Assembly: GCA_018500045.2 (NCBI GenBank)
Contig: JAHBAQ020000098.1
Span: forward strand, 1 to 23,110
From: Candidatus Shapirobacteria bacterium
GTDB taxonomy: Bacteria > Patescibacteriota > Microgenomatia > UBA12405
Direction: 5' to 3'
DNA: 23,110 bases
Below the pieces are notes generated by a model. The model was not told the origin of the DNA. It made no database searches and saw nothing but the letters and a program-made list of their open reading frames with translations. The position numbers and the translations under genes were made by a program. This document shows positions 1-6,966 of this stretch, in pieces (position 1 is the first letter of the stretch; each line of letters begins with the position of its first letter).

Positions 1-984
1 GAAGACTTGAGGTCGGTAACCAGAGAAAATTGGGGTATGACGACCACCTTCTTCTTTTTTGAGTAACATAACTTGAGCTTCGAATTCGGTGTGAGGAGTG
101 ATAGAACCTGGTTTAGCAAGAACTTGTCCCCTTTCGATATCATCTTTTTCAACGCCACGGAGTAATAAACCAACGTTATCACCAGCTTGACCTTGATCGA
201 GTTGTTTGTGGAACATTTCGACTCCGGTAACGACAGCTTTACGAGTATCACGAAGACCGACGATTTCAACTTCATCGTTGATTTTGACGATGCCTCGGTT
301 AATTCTACCGGTAGCAACAGTACCACGACCTTTGATAGAGAAGACGTCTTCAACTTCCATTAAGAATGGTTTATCAAGATCACGAACAGGTTCAGGAATG
401 TAGGTATCAAGAGCTTCCATTAATTTCTTAATAGATTCAATACCATCAGCTTCACCGTTGAGAGCTTTAAGAGCAGAACCACGAATAATTGGGACTTCAT
501 CGCCTGGGAAACCGTATTTGGTTAACAAATCACGAACTTCCATTTCGACTAAGTCTAAGAATTCTGGATCTTCAACTAAATCACATTTATTTAAGAAGAC
601 AACTAATTTTGGAACGTTAACTTGTTTAGCTAACAAAACGTGTTCACGAGTTTGAGGCATTGGACCATCTGGTGCAGAAACGACCAAAATAGCACCATCC
701 ATTTGAGCAGCACCAGTGATCATGTTTTTGACGTAATCAGCGTGTCCTGGACAATCGATGTGAGCGTAGTGTCTTTTCTCAGTTTCGTATTCGATGTGAG
801 AAATAGCAATAGTAACGATTTTTGAAGCATCACGGACAGTACCACCCTTAGCGATGTCAGCATAAGATTTGGCGCTTCCCTGAACTTTTGAAATTGCAGC
901 TGTTAAAGTTGTCTTACCATGATCGACGTGACCAATAGTACCGACGTTGACGTGTGGCTTATTTCTTTGATAAGTATCTGCCAT
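1..984 (-). CDS. tuf: Elongation factor Tu, 3' end cut by window edge
   Basis: EF-Tu is the GTPase that brings aminoacyl-tRNA to the ribosome. The window holds 328 codons of a usual ~395; the rest of the C-terminal barrel lies beyond base 1. Visible motifs: P-loop GHVDHGKT (residues 18-25), DCPGH, NKCD and the SALKAL G5 region, then the domain II run ending GRHTPIFSGYRPQVF. The ATG at 984-982 follows a good Shine-Dalgarno, AAGGAGA. Oddity: the switch I core that reads RGITI in nearly all EF-Tu proteins is KIVTI here (residues 55-59), inside a rebuilt loop containing KGGTVRDAS; the Mg-binding threonine is kept (Thr58). The gene is not directly joined to fusA, as it would be in a classical str operon, and probably has its own promoter at 1064-1092. 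Family identity is certain; the function of the altered loop is inference. Confidence 0.98.
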   Translation of the reverse strand, partial: MADTYQRNKPHVNVGTIGHVDHGKTTLTAAISKVQGSAKSYADIAKGGTVRDASKIVTIAISHIEYETEKRHYAHIDCPGHADYVKNMITGAAQMDGAILVVSAPDGPMPQTREHVLLAKQVNVPKLVVFLNKCDLVEDPEFLDLVEMEVRDLLTKYGFPGDEVPIIRGSALKALNGEADGIESIKKLMEALDTYIPEPVRDLDKPFLMEVEDVFSIKGRGTVATGRINRGIVKINDEVEIVGLRDTRKAVVTGVEMFHKQLDQGQAGDNVGLLLRGVEKDDIERGQVLAKPGSITPHTEFEAQVMLLKKEEGGRHTPIFSGYRPQVF

Positions 985-1063
985 AGATTCTCCTTTTTTT
1001 TGTTTTTGTCTTGTTTAAGACTAAATTCTAATTAATAATAATTTTAGCTTAAAATACTTTTGA

Positions 1064-1092
1064 ATTGTATCAACAAGTACTTAGCTTTGCAA
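1064..1092 (-). promoter_or_regulatory. Probable tuf promoter
   Basis: On the minus strand TTGCAA (1092-1087) is followed after 17 nt by TACAAT (1069-1064). TG stands one base upstream of the -10, giving an extended -10. It would give a leader of about 70 nt before the tuf start codon. Only one of several AT-rich options, so moderate confidence. Confidence 0.5.
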
Positions 1093-1112
1093 TACATTTG
1101 AATTAAGTAAAT

Positions 1113-1251
1113 CCGCATAAAAATGCGGTAGAGTGATTATATCGGTTTTGTGGGGAAAATGGTAGAGGAAAAATTAATGAAAATACTCCGATAAATCGGA
1201 GTTTGATAAATAGGCAAAATTTGGCGTTCTACTTCAAATTTAGACCTATTT
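1113..1251. repeat. Three consecutive short hairpins upstream of tuf
   Basis: The gene-free stretch 985-1453 holds, apart from the tuf promoter and the terminator at 1256-1356, three inverted repeats. First, CCGCAT/ATGCGG around AAAA (1113-1128). Second, ACTCCGA/TCGGAGT around TAAA (1185-1202). Third, a nested repeat with AAATAGG/CCTATTT outside and AAATTTG/CAAATTT inside (1208-1251). None has a clean U-tract, though the minus-strand side of the second is followed by a T-rich run. They could be weak terminators, protein-binding palindromes or part of a small RNA. No tRNA, rRNA or believable ORF was seen here. Confidence 0.6.
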
Positions 1252-1255
1252 AACA

Positions 1256-1356
1256 AAAGAAAACCCCCGGACACTGACCAACACAACACTAAACTAAAAC
1301 AAACAAGCCGAAGCTCGTAAGTCAGTCATCTAGTGCCGGTTGGCAGCGTCTGGGGG
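1256..1356 (-). terminator. Long structured terminator of the 119-codon gene, with UUCG cap
   Basis: On the minus strand, CCCCC (1356-1352) pairs with GGGGG (1268-1264). The rod continues inward: GACGCTG pairs with CAGTGTC, CCAAC with GTTGG, and GGCACTA with TAGTGTT (G-U pairs allowed), broken by single mismatches or small bulges. Inside is a separate hairpin CGAGC-TTCG-GCTTG with a UUCG tetraloop. The G run is followed by TTTTCTTTTGTT. This is an intrinsic terminator about 100 nt after the stop at 1454, far larger than needed; the last ~190 nt of the transcript could be processed into a stable RNA. Confidence 0.75.
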
Positions 1357-1453
1357 TTGTGCTGGGTGCGCCCGGGAAAGGCGGCGAGAGTGGCGAAACG
1401 TTTGTGCTACGAAATCACAATACATCCGCCTTTTGGCGCAGGACGGAAAATGT

Positions 1454-1813
1454 CTATCTGATTTCCGAAAAAGTTTTTCCGATATCATCGTCGGGGTAAG
1501 AATTCCAAACGTCATCGGAATCTTTTGACCGTACGAAAGTCTTTTCAACGACTCTTGCGTACAGTCTGTGCAGGGACCCTTCTTCTCTGTACCCTTGGAT
1601 AAAAATGATCTTCGAAACAGGCTGTTCCAAGGACCCAGAAAGGAATAACTTGAACGGAGATTCGCCTGTAATGTAGGGATTCGCCTGCTGGTCTTGCGAC
1701 AATCGAGTGTCAATGGCAGCTTTAAGACTGCCTGGCGCGCTCTTGGTAAATGTCTCAGCAGTCTCAATTGATTCCTCAAAAGAAATGTCCAACTCAAATG
1801 CGGATATGAACAT
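1454..1813 (-). CDS. Orphan 119-aa protein of unknown function
   Basis: I do not recognise this protein. It is soluble and acidic, with no signal peptide or membrane segment; the N-terminal ~40 residues look helical (rich in E, S, A), followed by a mixed stretch containing KIIFIQGYREEG, and the C-terminus carries DDVWNSYPDDDIG. The ATG at 1813-1811 is chosen because GAGGTG lies 8 nt upstream. The transcription unit is complete and monocistronic: consensus promoter (1984-2012), ~160-nt structured leader, CDS, terminator. Codon use is more G/C-ending than in flanking tuf and fusA, suggesting separate origin. A longer overlapping frame (1330-1848) is rich in R, S and L and lacks its own ribosome site, so it is read as a shadow. 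The leader is homologous to the one before the gene at 8222. Confidence 0.75.
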   Translation of the reverse strand: MFISAFELDISFEESIETAETFTKSAPGSLKAAIDTRLSQDQQANPYITGESPFKLFLSGSLEQPVSKIIFIQGYREEGSLHRLYARVVEKTFVRSKDSDDVWNSYPDDDIGKTFSEIR

Positions 1814-1839
1814 AAAAAAAACACCTCATATATATTCTC

Positions 1840-1940
1840 ATTCATCACCTGATGAACGGAAAGCTGGCGTTATCTTTGAATAACACCAAATTTCCGCCCA
1901 CCAGAGATAAAACCCAGCTTTTGAAAGTACGATTATCAAT
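1840..1940 (-). promoter_or_regulatory. Structured leader RNA, copy A of a shared switch-like element
   Basis: On the minus strand: P1 = AAAGCTGG (1921-1914) with CCAGCTTT (1867-1860). Inside it is the conserved block TGGTGGGCGGAAATTTGGT (1903-1885). P2 = GGTGTTAT (1887-1880) with ATAACGCC (1873-1866), loop TCAAAG; its last two bases compete with P1. An alternative stem, CGGAAA (1896-1891) with TTTCCG (1862-1857), excludes P1. A further hairpin TTCATC-AGGT-GATGAA (1856-1841) lies between this and the Shine-Dalgarno (1827-1822). The conserved block and the two-state layout recur at 8117-8186. No known riboswitch class was recognised. Confidence 0.7.
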
Positions 1941-1983
1941 AGCCAATGCCAGCAAATGGAATGGGAATTAATAATACCTGTAT

Positions 1984-2012
1984 ATTATAGGTCAAAAAGG
2001 TCAAAAAGTCAA
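1984..2012 (-). promoter_or_regulatory. Consensus sigma70-type promoter of the 119-codon gene
   Basis: TTGACT (2012-2007), 17-nt spacer, TATAAT (1989-1984) on the minus strand. The spacer consists of a 9-bp direct repeat, TTTTTGACC twice, and the -35 itself forms a partial third copy, which might be an operator. The predicted start near 1977 gives a ~160-nt leader. The same hexamers and spacing occur at 8040-8068. Confidence 0.85.
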
Positions 2013-2026
2013 GTGTTGGGGCATTA

Positions 2027-2052
2027 AAATACCCCTCAAAAGAGGGGTATTT
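2027..2052 (-). terminator. fusA terminator, bidirectional
   Basis: AAATACCCCTC and GAGGGGTATTT form an 11-bp stem with an AAAA loop, with T/A runs on both sides. It lies 18 nt after the fusA stop and directly upstream of the promoter of the 119-codon gene, insulating the two. Confidence 0.92.
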
Positions 2053-2070
2053 AGATTCAAAAAGAATTGA

Positions 2071-4179
2071 TTATCTACCAGAGGTAAGGGCGGTAGTAAG
2101 TTTTTCTTGGATATCACGAGGAACTGGATCGTAGCGGCAAGGTTCCATATAGAATGAACCACGGCCTTGAGTCAAACTACGGATGACAGTAGCGTAACCA
2201 CCAACAGCTTCCAAAGGAACGAAAGCGTGAATAGTAGTGAAACCGTGACTATCTTCGGTACCATTGATTTGACCGCGGCGAGAAGAAAGGTCTCCAATAA
2301 CTGAACCCAAGAATTCTGATGGAGTAGCGACTTCGAATTTCATAATAGGTTCGAGAACCAAAGGTTTAGCCGCAGTAAAAGCGTCTTTGATAGCATAATT
2401 ACCAGCTAATTTGAAAGCCATTTCGGATGAATCGACTTCGTGGTAGGTTCCGTCGTAAACAGTGACTTTAATGTCGGTACACGGAAAACCAGCAATAATA
2501 CCTTTTTGAAGAGTTTCTTTGACACCTTTTTCAATAGCGGGAATAAAGTTGGCTGGAATAGCACCGCCTTTGACAGCGTTGACGAATTCATAACCTTCAC
2601 CGCGTTCTTTTGGTTCAACACGAATTTTACAGTGACCGTATTGACCGTGACCACCGGATTGATGAATATATTTACCCTCACCATCGGCATTTTGAGAAAT
2701 AGTTTCGCGATAAGCAACTTGTGGAGCACCGGTTTTAACATTAACACCGAATTCGCGTTTGAGACGATCGACGATAATTTCGAGATAAAGTTCACCCATA
2801 CCAGCAATAATGGTTTGACCAGTTTCTTGGTTATAGGTAACTCGGAAAGTAGGATCTTCAATAGCTAAACGATTGAGAGCAGCACCCATTTTTTCTTGAT
2901 CATCAGCGGTGGCTGGTTCGATAGAAAGAGAGATAACTGGTTCAGCAAATTGAATTGGAGAAAGAGAAATAACATTGTTACTGTCACAAAGAGTGTCACC
3001 AGTAGTGGATTCTTTAAGACCAATGCAGGCGACGATTTCTCCAGCAAAACCTTCTTCAAGACCTTCACGTTTGTCGGCGTGCATCAAAAGTAAACGACCA
3101 ATACGTTCAGATTTTTGTTTGGTAGTGTTGTAAACCTCTGTACCAGCTTTGAGAGTACCCGAATAAACACGAACATAAGAAAGAGTACCAACGTGTGGAT
3201 CGGATTGAACTTTGAAAAGAAGAGCTGAAAGCGGTTCAGTTCGAAGTGGTTTACGAGTAATAACATCATTAGTTTCTGGATCATAACCTTCGATTGGAGG
3301 TAAATCTAATGGTGATGGAAGATAATCCATAACACCATCAAGAATTGGATGGATACCTTTGTTTCTCCAAGCAGCACCACAGTAAACTGGGAATAATTTT
3401 CGAGCAATAGTAGCTTTACGTAAAGCGGCTTTTAGTTCGGGAACAGAAATTTCTTCATCATTAAGGAATTTTTCCATTAAAGATTCGTCTTCGGCGGCAA
3501 TTTTTTCGACCATTTCAGCACGGGCCTTGAGGGCTTTGTCTTTGAAATCATCAGTCACTGGTTTACGAGTAAATTCCATACCTTCTTCATCCTTATCGTA
3601 AACGATCATTTCCATATTCATTAAGTCAATAACACCCATAAAGTCGTGTTCTTCACCAATAGGGATAACAACCGGACAAATTGGAGCTCGGAGTTTTTCG
3701 TTGATACTATCGAGAGTTCCTTGGAAAGATGCACCGATTTTATCCATTTTGTTAACGAAAGCGATACGAGGAACACCGTACTTGTCGGCTTGACGCCAAA
3801 CAGTTTCGGATTGAGCTTGAACACCAGCGTTGCCGTCGAAAATCATAATAGCACCATCGAGAACACGAAGAGATCTTTCTACTTCAGCGGTAAAATCGAC
3901 GTGTCCTGGAGTATCGATAATATTGAGACGATAATCTTTCCAGAAAGTAGTAATACAGGCTGATTGAATAGTGATACCGCGTTCTTTTTCTTGGATCATA
4001 GAATCGGTAGTAGTAGTACCTTCGTCGACAGAACCGATTTTGTGAATTTTTCCACTATAAAAAAGAATACGTTCGGTGGTGGTAGTTTTACCTCCGTCGA
4101 TATGAGCAATAATACCAATGTTACGGACTTTTTCCATAGGAACGTCACGGTTTTTGGTGAGCTTAATTTGTTCAGCCAT
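2071..4179 (-). CDS. fusA: Elongation factor G
   Basis: EF-G is the GTPase that drives ribosomal translocation and, with RRF, ribosome recycling. At 702 residues it is full length with all five domains: G1 AHIDGGKT (25-32), switch I with EKERGITI, DTPGHVDF, NKMDK, the GSA-like CGAAW, then domains II-V ending in the usual ...PVPRDIQEKL tail. Two unusual residues: the P-loop has Gly29 where most EF-G have Ala (AHIDAGKT), and the GMGELHLEI motif of domain III reads GMGELYLEI, with Tyr465 for His. No clear Shine-Dalgarno precedes the ATG at 4179; the leader carries a 16-bp tandem repeat. The gene is preceded by a divergent FAD gene, not by rpsG, and is followed by its own terminator, so it is transcribed apart from both rpsLG and tuf. 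Confidence 0.98.
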   Translation of the reverse strand: MAEQIKLTKNRDVPMEKVRNIGIIAHIDGGKTTTTERILFYSGKIHKIGSVDEGTTTTDSMIQEKERGITIQSACITTFWKDYRLNIIDTPGHVDFTAEVERSLRVLDGAIMIFDGNAGVQAQSETVWRQADKYGVPRIAFVNKMDKIGASFQGTLDSINEKLRAPICPVVIPIGEEHDFMGVIDLMNMEMIVYDKDEEGMEFTRKPVTDDFKDKALKARAEMVEKIAAEDESLMEKFLNDEEISVPELKAALRKATIARKLFPVYCGAAWRNKGIHPILDGVMDYLPSPLDLPPIEGYDPETNDVITRKPLRTEPLSALLFKVQSDPHVGTLSYVRVYSGTLKAGTEVYNTTKQKSERIGRLLLMHADKREGLEEGFAGEIVACIGLKESTTGDTLCDSNNVISLSPIQFAEPVISLSIEPATADDQEKMGAALNRLAIEDPTFRVTYNQETGQTIIAGMGELYLEIIVDRLKREFGVNVKTGAPQVAYRETISQNADGEGKYIHQSGGHGQYGHCKIRVEPKERGEGYEFVNAVKGGAIPANFIPAIEKGVKETLQKGIIAGFPCTDIKVTVYDGTYHEVDSSEMAFKLAGNYAIKDAFTAAKPLVLEPIMKFEVATPSEFLGSVIGDLSSRRGQINGTEDSHGFTTIHAFVPLEAVGGYATVIRSLTQGRGSFYMEPCRYDPVPRDIQEKLTTALTSGR

Positions 4180-4183
4180 AATT

Positions 4184-4220
4184 AGATTTTCAGTTTGTCA
4201 GATTTTCAGTCTGTCAGATT
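4184..4220. repeat. 16-bp tandem repeat in the fusA leader
   Basis: AGATTTTCAGTTTGTC (4184-4199) is followed at once by AGATTTTCAGTCTGTC (4200-4215) and a partial third copy AGATT. The copies differ at one base. It lies immediately upstream of the fusA start codon, where a ribosome site would normally be. Beyond it (4235-4255) is an imperfect hairpin, CTGCTGC with GCAACAG. Confidence 0.8.
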
Positions 4221-4283
4221 ATTAATAATAAAAACTGCTGCACTTAGGCAACAGCGGATGGATTTATGATACCATAGGAAAAG

Positions 4284-5486
4284 ATGAATATGAATAGACG
4301 AAAAATTGCCATTATTGGTGGAGGGTTAGGCGGACTTAGTGCCGGATATTTTTTATCAAAACAGGGTGAAAAGGTGACAATTTTGGAAAAAGAAAATTTT
4401 TTGGGCGGTTTAGTGGGCGGATTTAAAATGGAAGGCGAAAATTTAGAAAAACTGTATCATCATTTTTTTAGAACAGATAAATATTTAATTGAATTACTGG
4501 AAGAAATTGGATTAGCAGACAAAATAGTTTGGAATAAAAACTCAACGGCAATTTATTGGAAAAACAAAATGTATCCGTTTAATGGAGCAGTAGATTTACT
4601 TAAATTTAAGCCATTATCTTTGCTTGATAAGATTCGAATGGGTTTGGTGGCGATATATTTGGGCTTGGATAATAATTGGCAAAAATATGAAGCAATTTCA
4701 GCCTCGGATTGGATGAAAAAGGCCGTAGGTAAAAACGGTTATAAAGTGGTATGGAAACCATTATTACAAGGAAAATTCCATAAATATTATAAAGATATTT
4801 CGATGGCTTGGTTGTGGGCCAGAATTCATACTAGAGGAAATTCGAAAAATGAAAAAGGTGAGGAAGTGTTGGGTTATATTGATGGCGGATTTGAAAAATT
4901 AGTGGAGAGATTGGCAGAATTAATTAAGAAAAATAGTGGAGAGATTAAATTAAACAGTGAAGTAAAAAATATTAAAGATTTAGAAAAAGAGTTTGATGTG
5001 ATTATTGATACTCGACCGGACAAAGAAGTGGAATACTTAGCAACAGTAAATATTTCCTTTAGTTCGGAACAAAATTTGAGTAAATTTTATTGGCACAATA
5101 TAAATGATCCTAAATCCCCTTTTATTGCTTTTATTCAGCACACGAATTTGGTGGGGACAAAAAATTATCGGGGCAAAAATGTTTACTATTTGGGAACATA
5201 TGTACCGCAAGATCATGCATTTTTAAAAATGGATGAAAAAATATTAGTAAACCAGTGGTTTGATTATTTAAAAAAGATTTTTCCTGAGTTTGATAAAACC
5301 AAAGCAGAAAACGTGTCAGTGTTCCGATTTAAGTCTGGACAACATATAGTTAAGACAAATTATATAAAACCGGTTTATAAGGTGTCGGAAAAAATTTACA
5401 AAATGAATTTTGCTCAAATTTACCCGGAAGATCGAGGGGTGAATTTTGGAGTGCGAGAAGCGAGAAAATTAATAGAGCTTATTTAG
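4284..5486 (+). CDS. FAD/NAD(P)-dependent oxidoreductase, amine-oxidase fold
   Basis: The N-terminus has the dinucleotide-binding signature IGGGLGGLSAGYFL (about 11-24) followed by the acidic end of strand 2 (ILEKE) and GG repeats at 41-46, as in the protoporphyrinogen/amine oxidase and phytoene desaturase superfamily. The C-terminus has the second FAD-contacting stretch (AQIYPEDRGVNFGVREARKL). About 400 residues, with no membrane segment. Exact substrate cannot be read; neighbouring rhamnose genes make a role in glycan or lipid modification plausible but unproven. AGGA at 4277-4280 is 3 nt from the ATG at 4284 but 9 nt from the ATG at 4290, so the true start may be Met3. The gene is divergent from fusA across ~100 bp and its stop overlaps the convergent rfbD by 8 nt. 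Confidence 0.85.
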   Translation: MNMNRRKIAIIGGGLGGLSAGYFLSKQGEKVTILEKENFLGGLVGGFKMEGENLEKLYHHFFRTDKYLIELLEEIGLADKIVWNKNSTAIYWKNKMYPFNGAVDLLKFKPLSLLDKIRMGLVAIYLGLDNNWQKYEAISASDWMKKAVGKNGYKVVWKPLLQGKFHKYYKDISMAWLWARIHTRGNSKNEKGEEVLGYIDGGFEKLVERLAELIKKNSGEIKLNSEVKNIKDLEKEFDVIIDTRPDKEVEYLATVNISFSSEQNLSKFYWHNINDPKSPFIAFIQHTNLVGTKNYRGKNVYYLGTYVPQDHAFLKMDEKILVNQWFDYLKKIFPEFDKTKAENVSVFRFKSGQHIVKTNYIKPVYKVSEKIYKMNFAQIYPEDRGVNFGVREARKLIELI

Positions 5487-6366
5487 TTTGGTTTTTAATT
5501 TCGATTAAGCCTTCTTCGAGAGTTTTCATATTAATACCTAAATCTTTGGTTTTTTGATTGGAGGTAATCAAACATTTTTGCCAAGGGCGGCTACCTTCGG
5601 GCTGGGATTTTACAAATTCTTCTAAGCTGGACGGTTGAACTAAATTTTCATCGTAGCCAAAAGTTTTGGCAACGAGCTTTGACATTTCATAAGGAGAACG
5701 AGAAGAAGAACCAACCAAATGATAAATTCCGGTGTATTTATTTTCAAAAAATTTGTCTAAGCCATAGGCAATATCGTCAATAAAAGTGTAAGTACAGATT
5801 TGGTCAGAGAACATTTTGACAACTTCGCCGTTTTGAAGTTTGGCTAAAACTTTATGAATAATGTCTGGTTTATTGGCAAAATTAGCTCGGTAAGGGTAAG
5901 TAATGCGAACAATGGCGGCATTATAACCAGAATCAGTAACGACTTTTTCACCTAAATATTTTGTTTCACCATACCATTCAATTGGATCAGGAGTATCGGT
6001 TTCGGTATATGGAGTAGTTTTGGTACCGTCAAAAACAAAATCTGTGGAAATATAAATAAAATATTGATTGTATTGCTTGGCTAATTCTAAAATATTGCGA
6101 GTACCCTCAACGTTTAACTGATAGCAAATGCCGGATTTGTCCCCACGTTGCTCCCAAGCACCGTTGGTGTCAGTAAAAGCGGCCATATGTAAAACAGCCA
6201 CAGCATCGGAATTTTTGGCAAAAGCGGCAGCTAAATTTTCTTTATCCAAAACATTGACGTTAGTATCAAGAGAAAAATCAATAAATTCATATTTATCACC
6301 CAAAAGTTCAACAAGACGAGAACCAACTAAACCACTTAAACCTGTACCAATAATTTTTTGTTTCAT
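5479..6366 (-). CDS. rfbD: dTDP-4-dehydrorhamnose reductase
   Basis: RmlD/RfbD reduces dTDP-4-keto-L-rhamnose to dTDP-L-rhamnose, the last step of the pathway. It is a short-chain dehydrogenase-like protein of 295 aa, typical for the family. GTGLSGLVG (7-15) is the NAD(P)-binding glycine motif, STDFVFDG (107-114) holds the active-site Ser/Thr, and Y132-GET-K136 is the catalytic YxxxK. It follows rfbC after 18 nt on the same strand, so it is the third gene of an rfbBCD operon. Its 3' end overlaps the convergent FAD gene, with no room for a separate terminator. Confidence 0.95.
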   Translation of the reverse strand: MKQKIIGTGLSGLVGSRLVELLGDKYEFIDFSLDTNVNVLDKENLAAAFAKNSDAVAVLHMAAFTDTNGAWEQRGDKSGICYQLNVEGTRNILELAKQYNQYFIYISTDFVFDGTKTTPYTETDTPDPIEWYGETKYLGEKVVTDSGYNAAIVRITYPYRANFANKPDIIHKVLAKLQNGEVVKMFSDQICTYTFIDDIAYGLDKFFENKYTGIYHLVGSSSRSPYEMSKLVAKTFGYDENLVQPSSLEEFVKSQPEGSRPWQKCLITSNQKTKDLGINMKTLEEGLIEIKNQTK

Positions 6367-6384
6367 AAATTTTTAAAAAACTAA

Positions 6385-6966
6385 CTACCAATTAAGTTTC
6401 ATTAAATCTTGCTTGGCTTGGGAGAGAGTTGGGTAAAGTTTATCTTTGTCGGATAAAATTAATTGTGGGGCAGACACAAGATCTGCCCGTACATTCCAAT
6501 CTATAGCAACTTGAGGATCGTTGTACAAAAGACCACCTTCGGATTCTTTATTATAAAAATTGCTGCATTTGTATTGAAATTCGGCAATATCACTTAAAAC
6601 TAAAAATCCGTGAGCAAAACCTTTGGGAATAAAAAACATAGTTTTGTTTTCTTCAGTAAGAAGAACAGATTCATACTGACCAAAAGTTGGAGAGTTGGGA
6701 CGAATATCGACAGCAACATCAAGAACTTCACCCCGAGTACAACGAACTAACTTATCTTGGGCAAATGGAGGTTTTTGGAAATGAAGACCACGGAGAACAC
6801 CTTTGGTTGAGTTGGAATGATTATCTTGAACGAATTCAACATCAATTCCATTTTCGGCAAAAATCTTTTTGGAATAGGTTTCCATAAAGAATCCCCGATC
6901 ATCAGAAAAAACTGAAGGTTGAATAATTACTAGACCGTCGATTTTGGTTTTAGTAAAAGTTGGCAT
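6385..6966 (-). CDS. rfbC: dTDP-4-dehydrorhamnose 3,5-epimerase
   Basis: RmlC/RfbC epimerises dTDP-4-keto-6-deoxyglucose at C3 and C5. The 193-aa cupin has the family landmarks: DDRGFF near residue 22, RGLHFQ with the catalytic His62, the DVAVDIR strand (83-89), PKGFAHGF with His119, and the NFY stretch holding the catalytic Tyr138. The ATG at 6966 shares one base with the rfbB stop (TAATG), which indicates translational coupling. Position between rfbB and rfbD agrees with the pathway order. Confidence 0.96.
   Translation of the reverse strand: MPTFTKTKIDGLVIIQPSVFSDDRGFFMETYSKKIFAENGIDVEFVQDNHSNSTKGVLRGLHFQKPPFAQDKLVRCTRGEVLDVAVDIRPNSPTFGQYESVLLTEENKTMFFIPKGFAHGFLVLSDIAEFQYKCSNFYNKESEGGLLYNDPQVAIDWNVRADLVSAPQLILSDKDKLYPTLSQAKQDLMKLNW

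Noticed and set aside
1342..1350. GGCAGCGTC, identical to part of the Nextera adapter
   Set aside because: Only 9 nt, no mosaic end next to it, and it forms one arm of a well-paired hairpin, so a chance match is more likely than an internal adapter chimera.
1330..1848. A 172-codon minus-strand frame overlapping the 119-codon gene
   Set aside because: Rich in R, S, L and C as expected of an off-frame shadow, no ribosome site, and it runs through the terminator hairpin. The 119-codon frame has a good Shine-Dalgarno.
2440..2868. Long plus-strand frame (142 codons) antisense to fusA, and similar frames over rpoB and rpoC
   Set aside because: Low-complexity F/N/T-rich translations that mirror the codon pattern of the real genes on the other strand.
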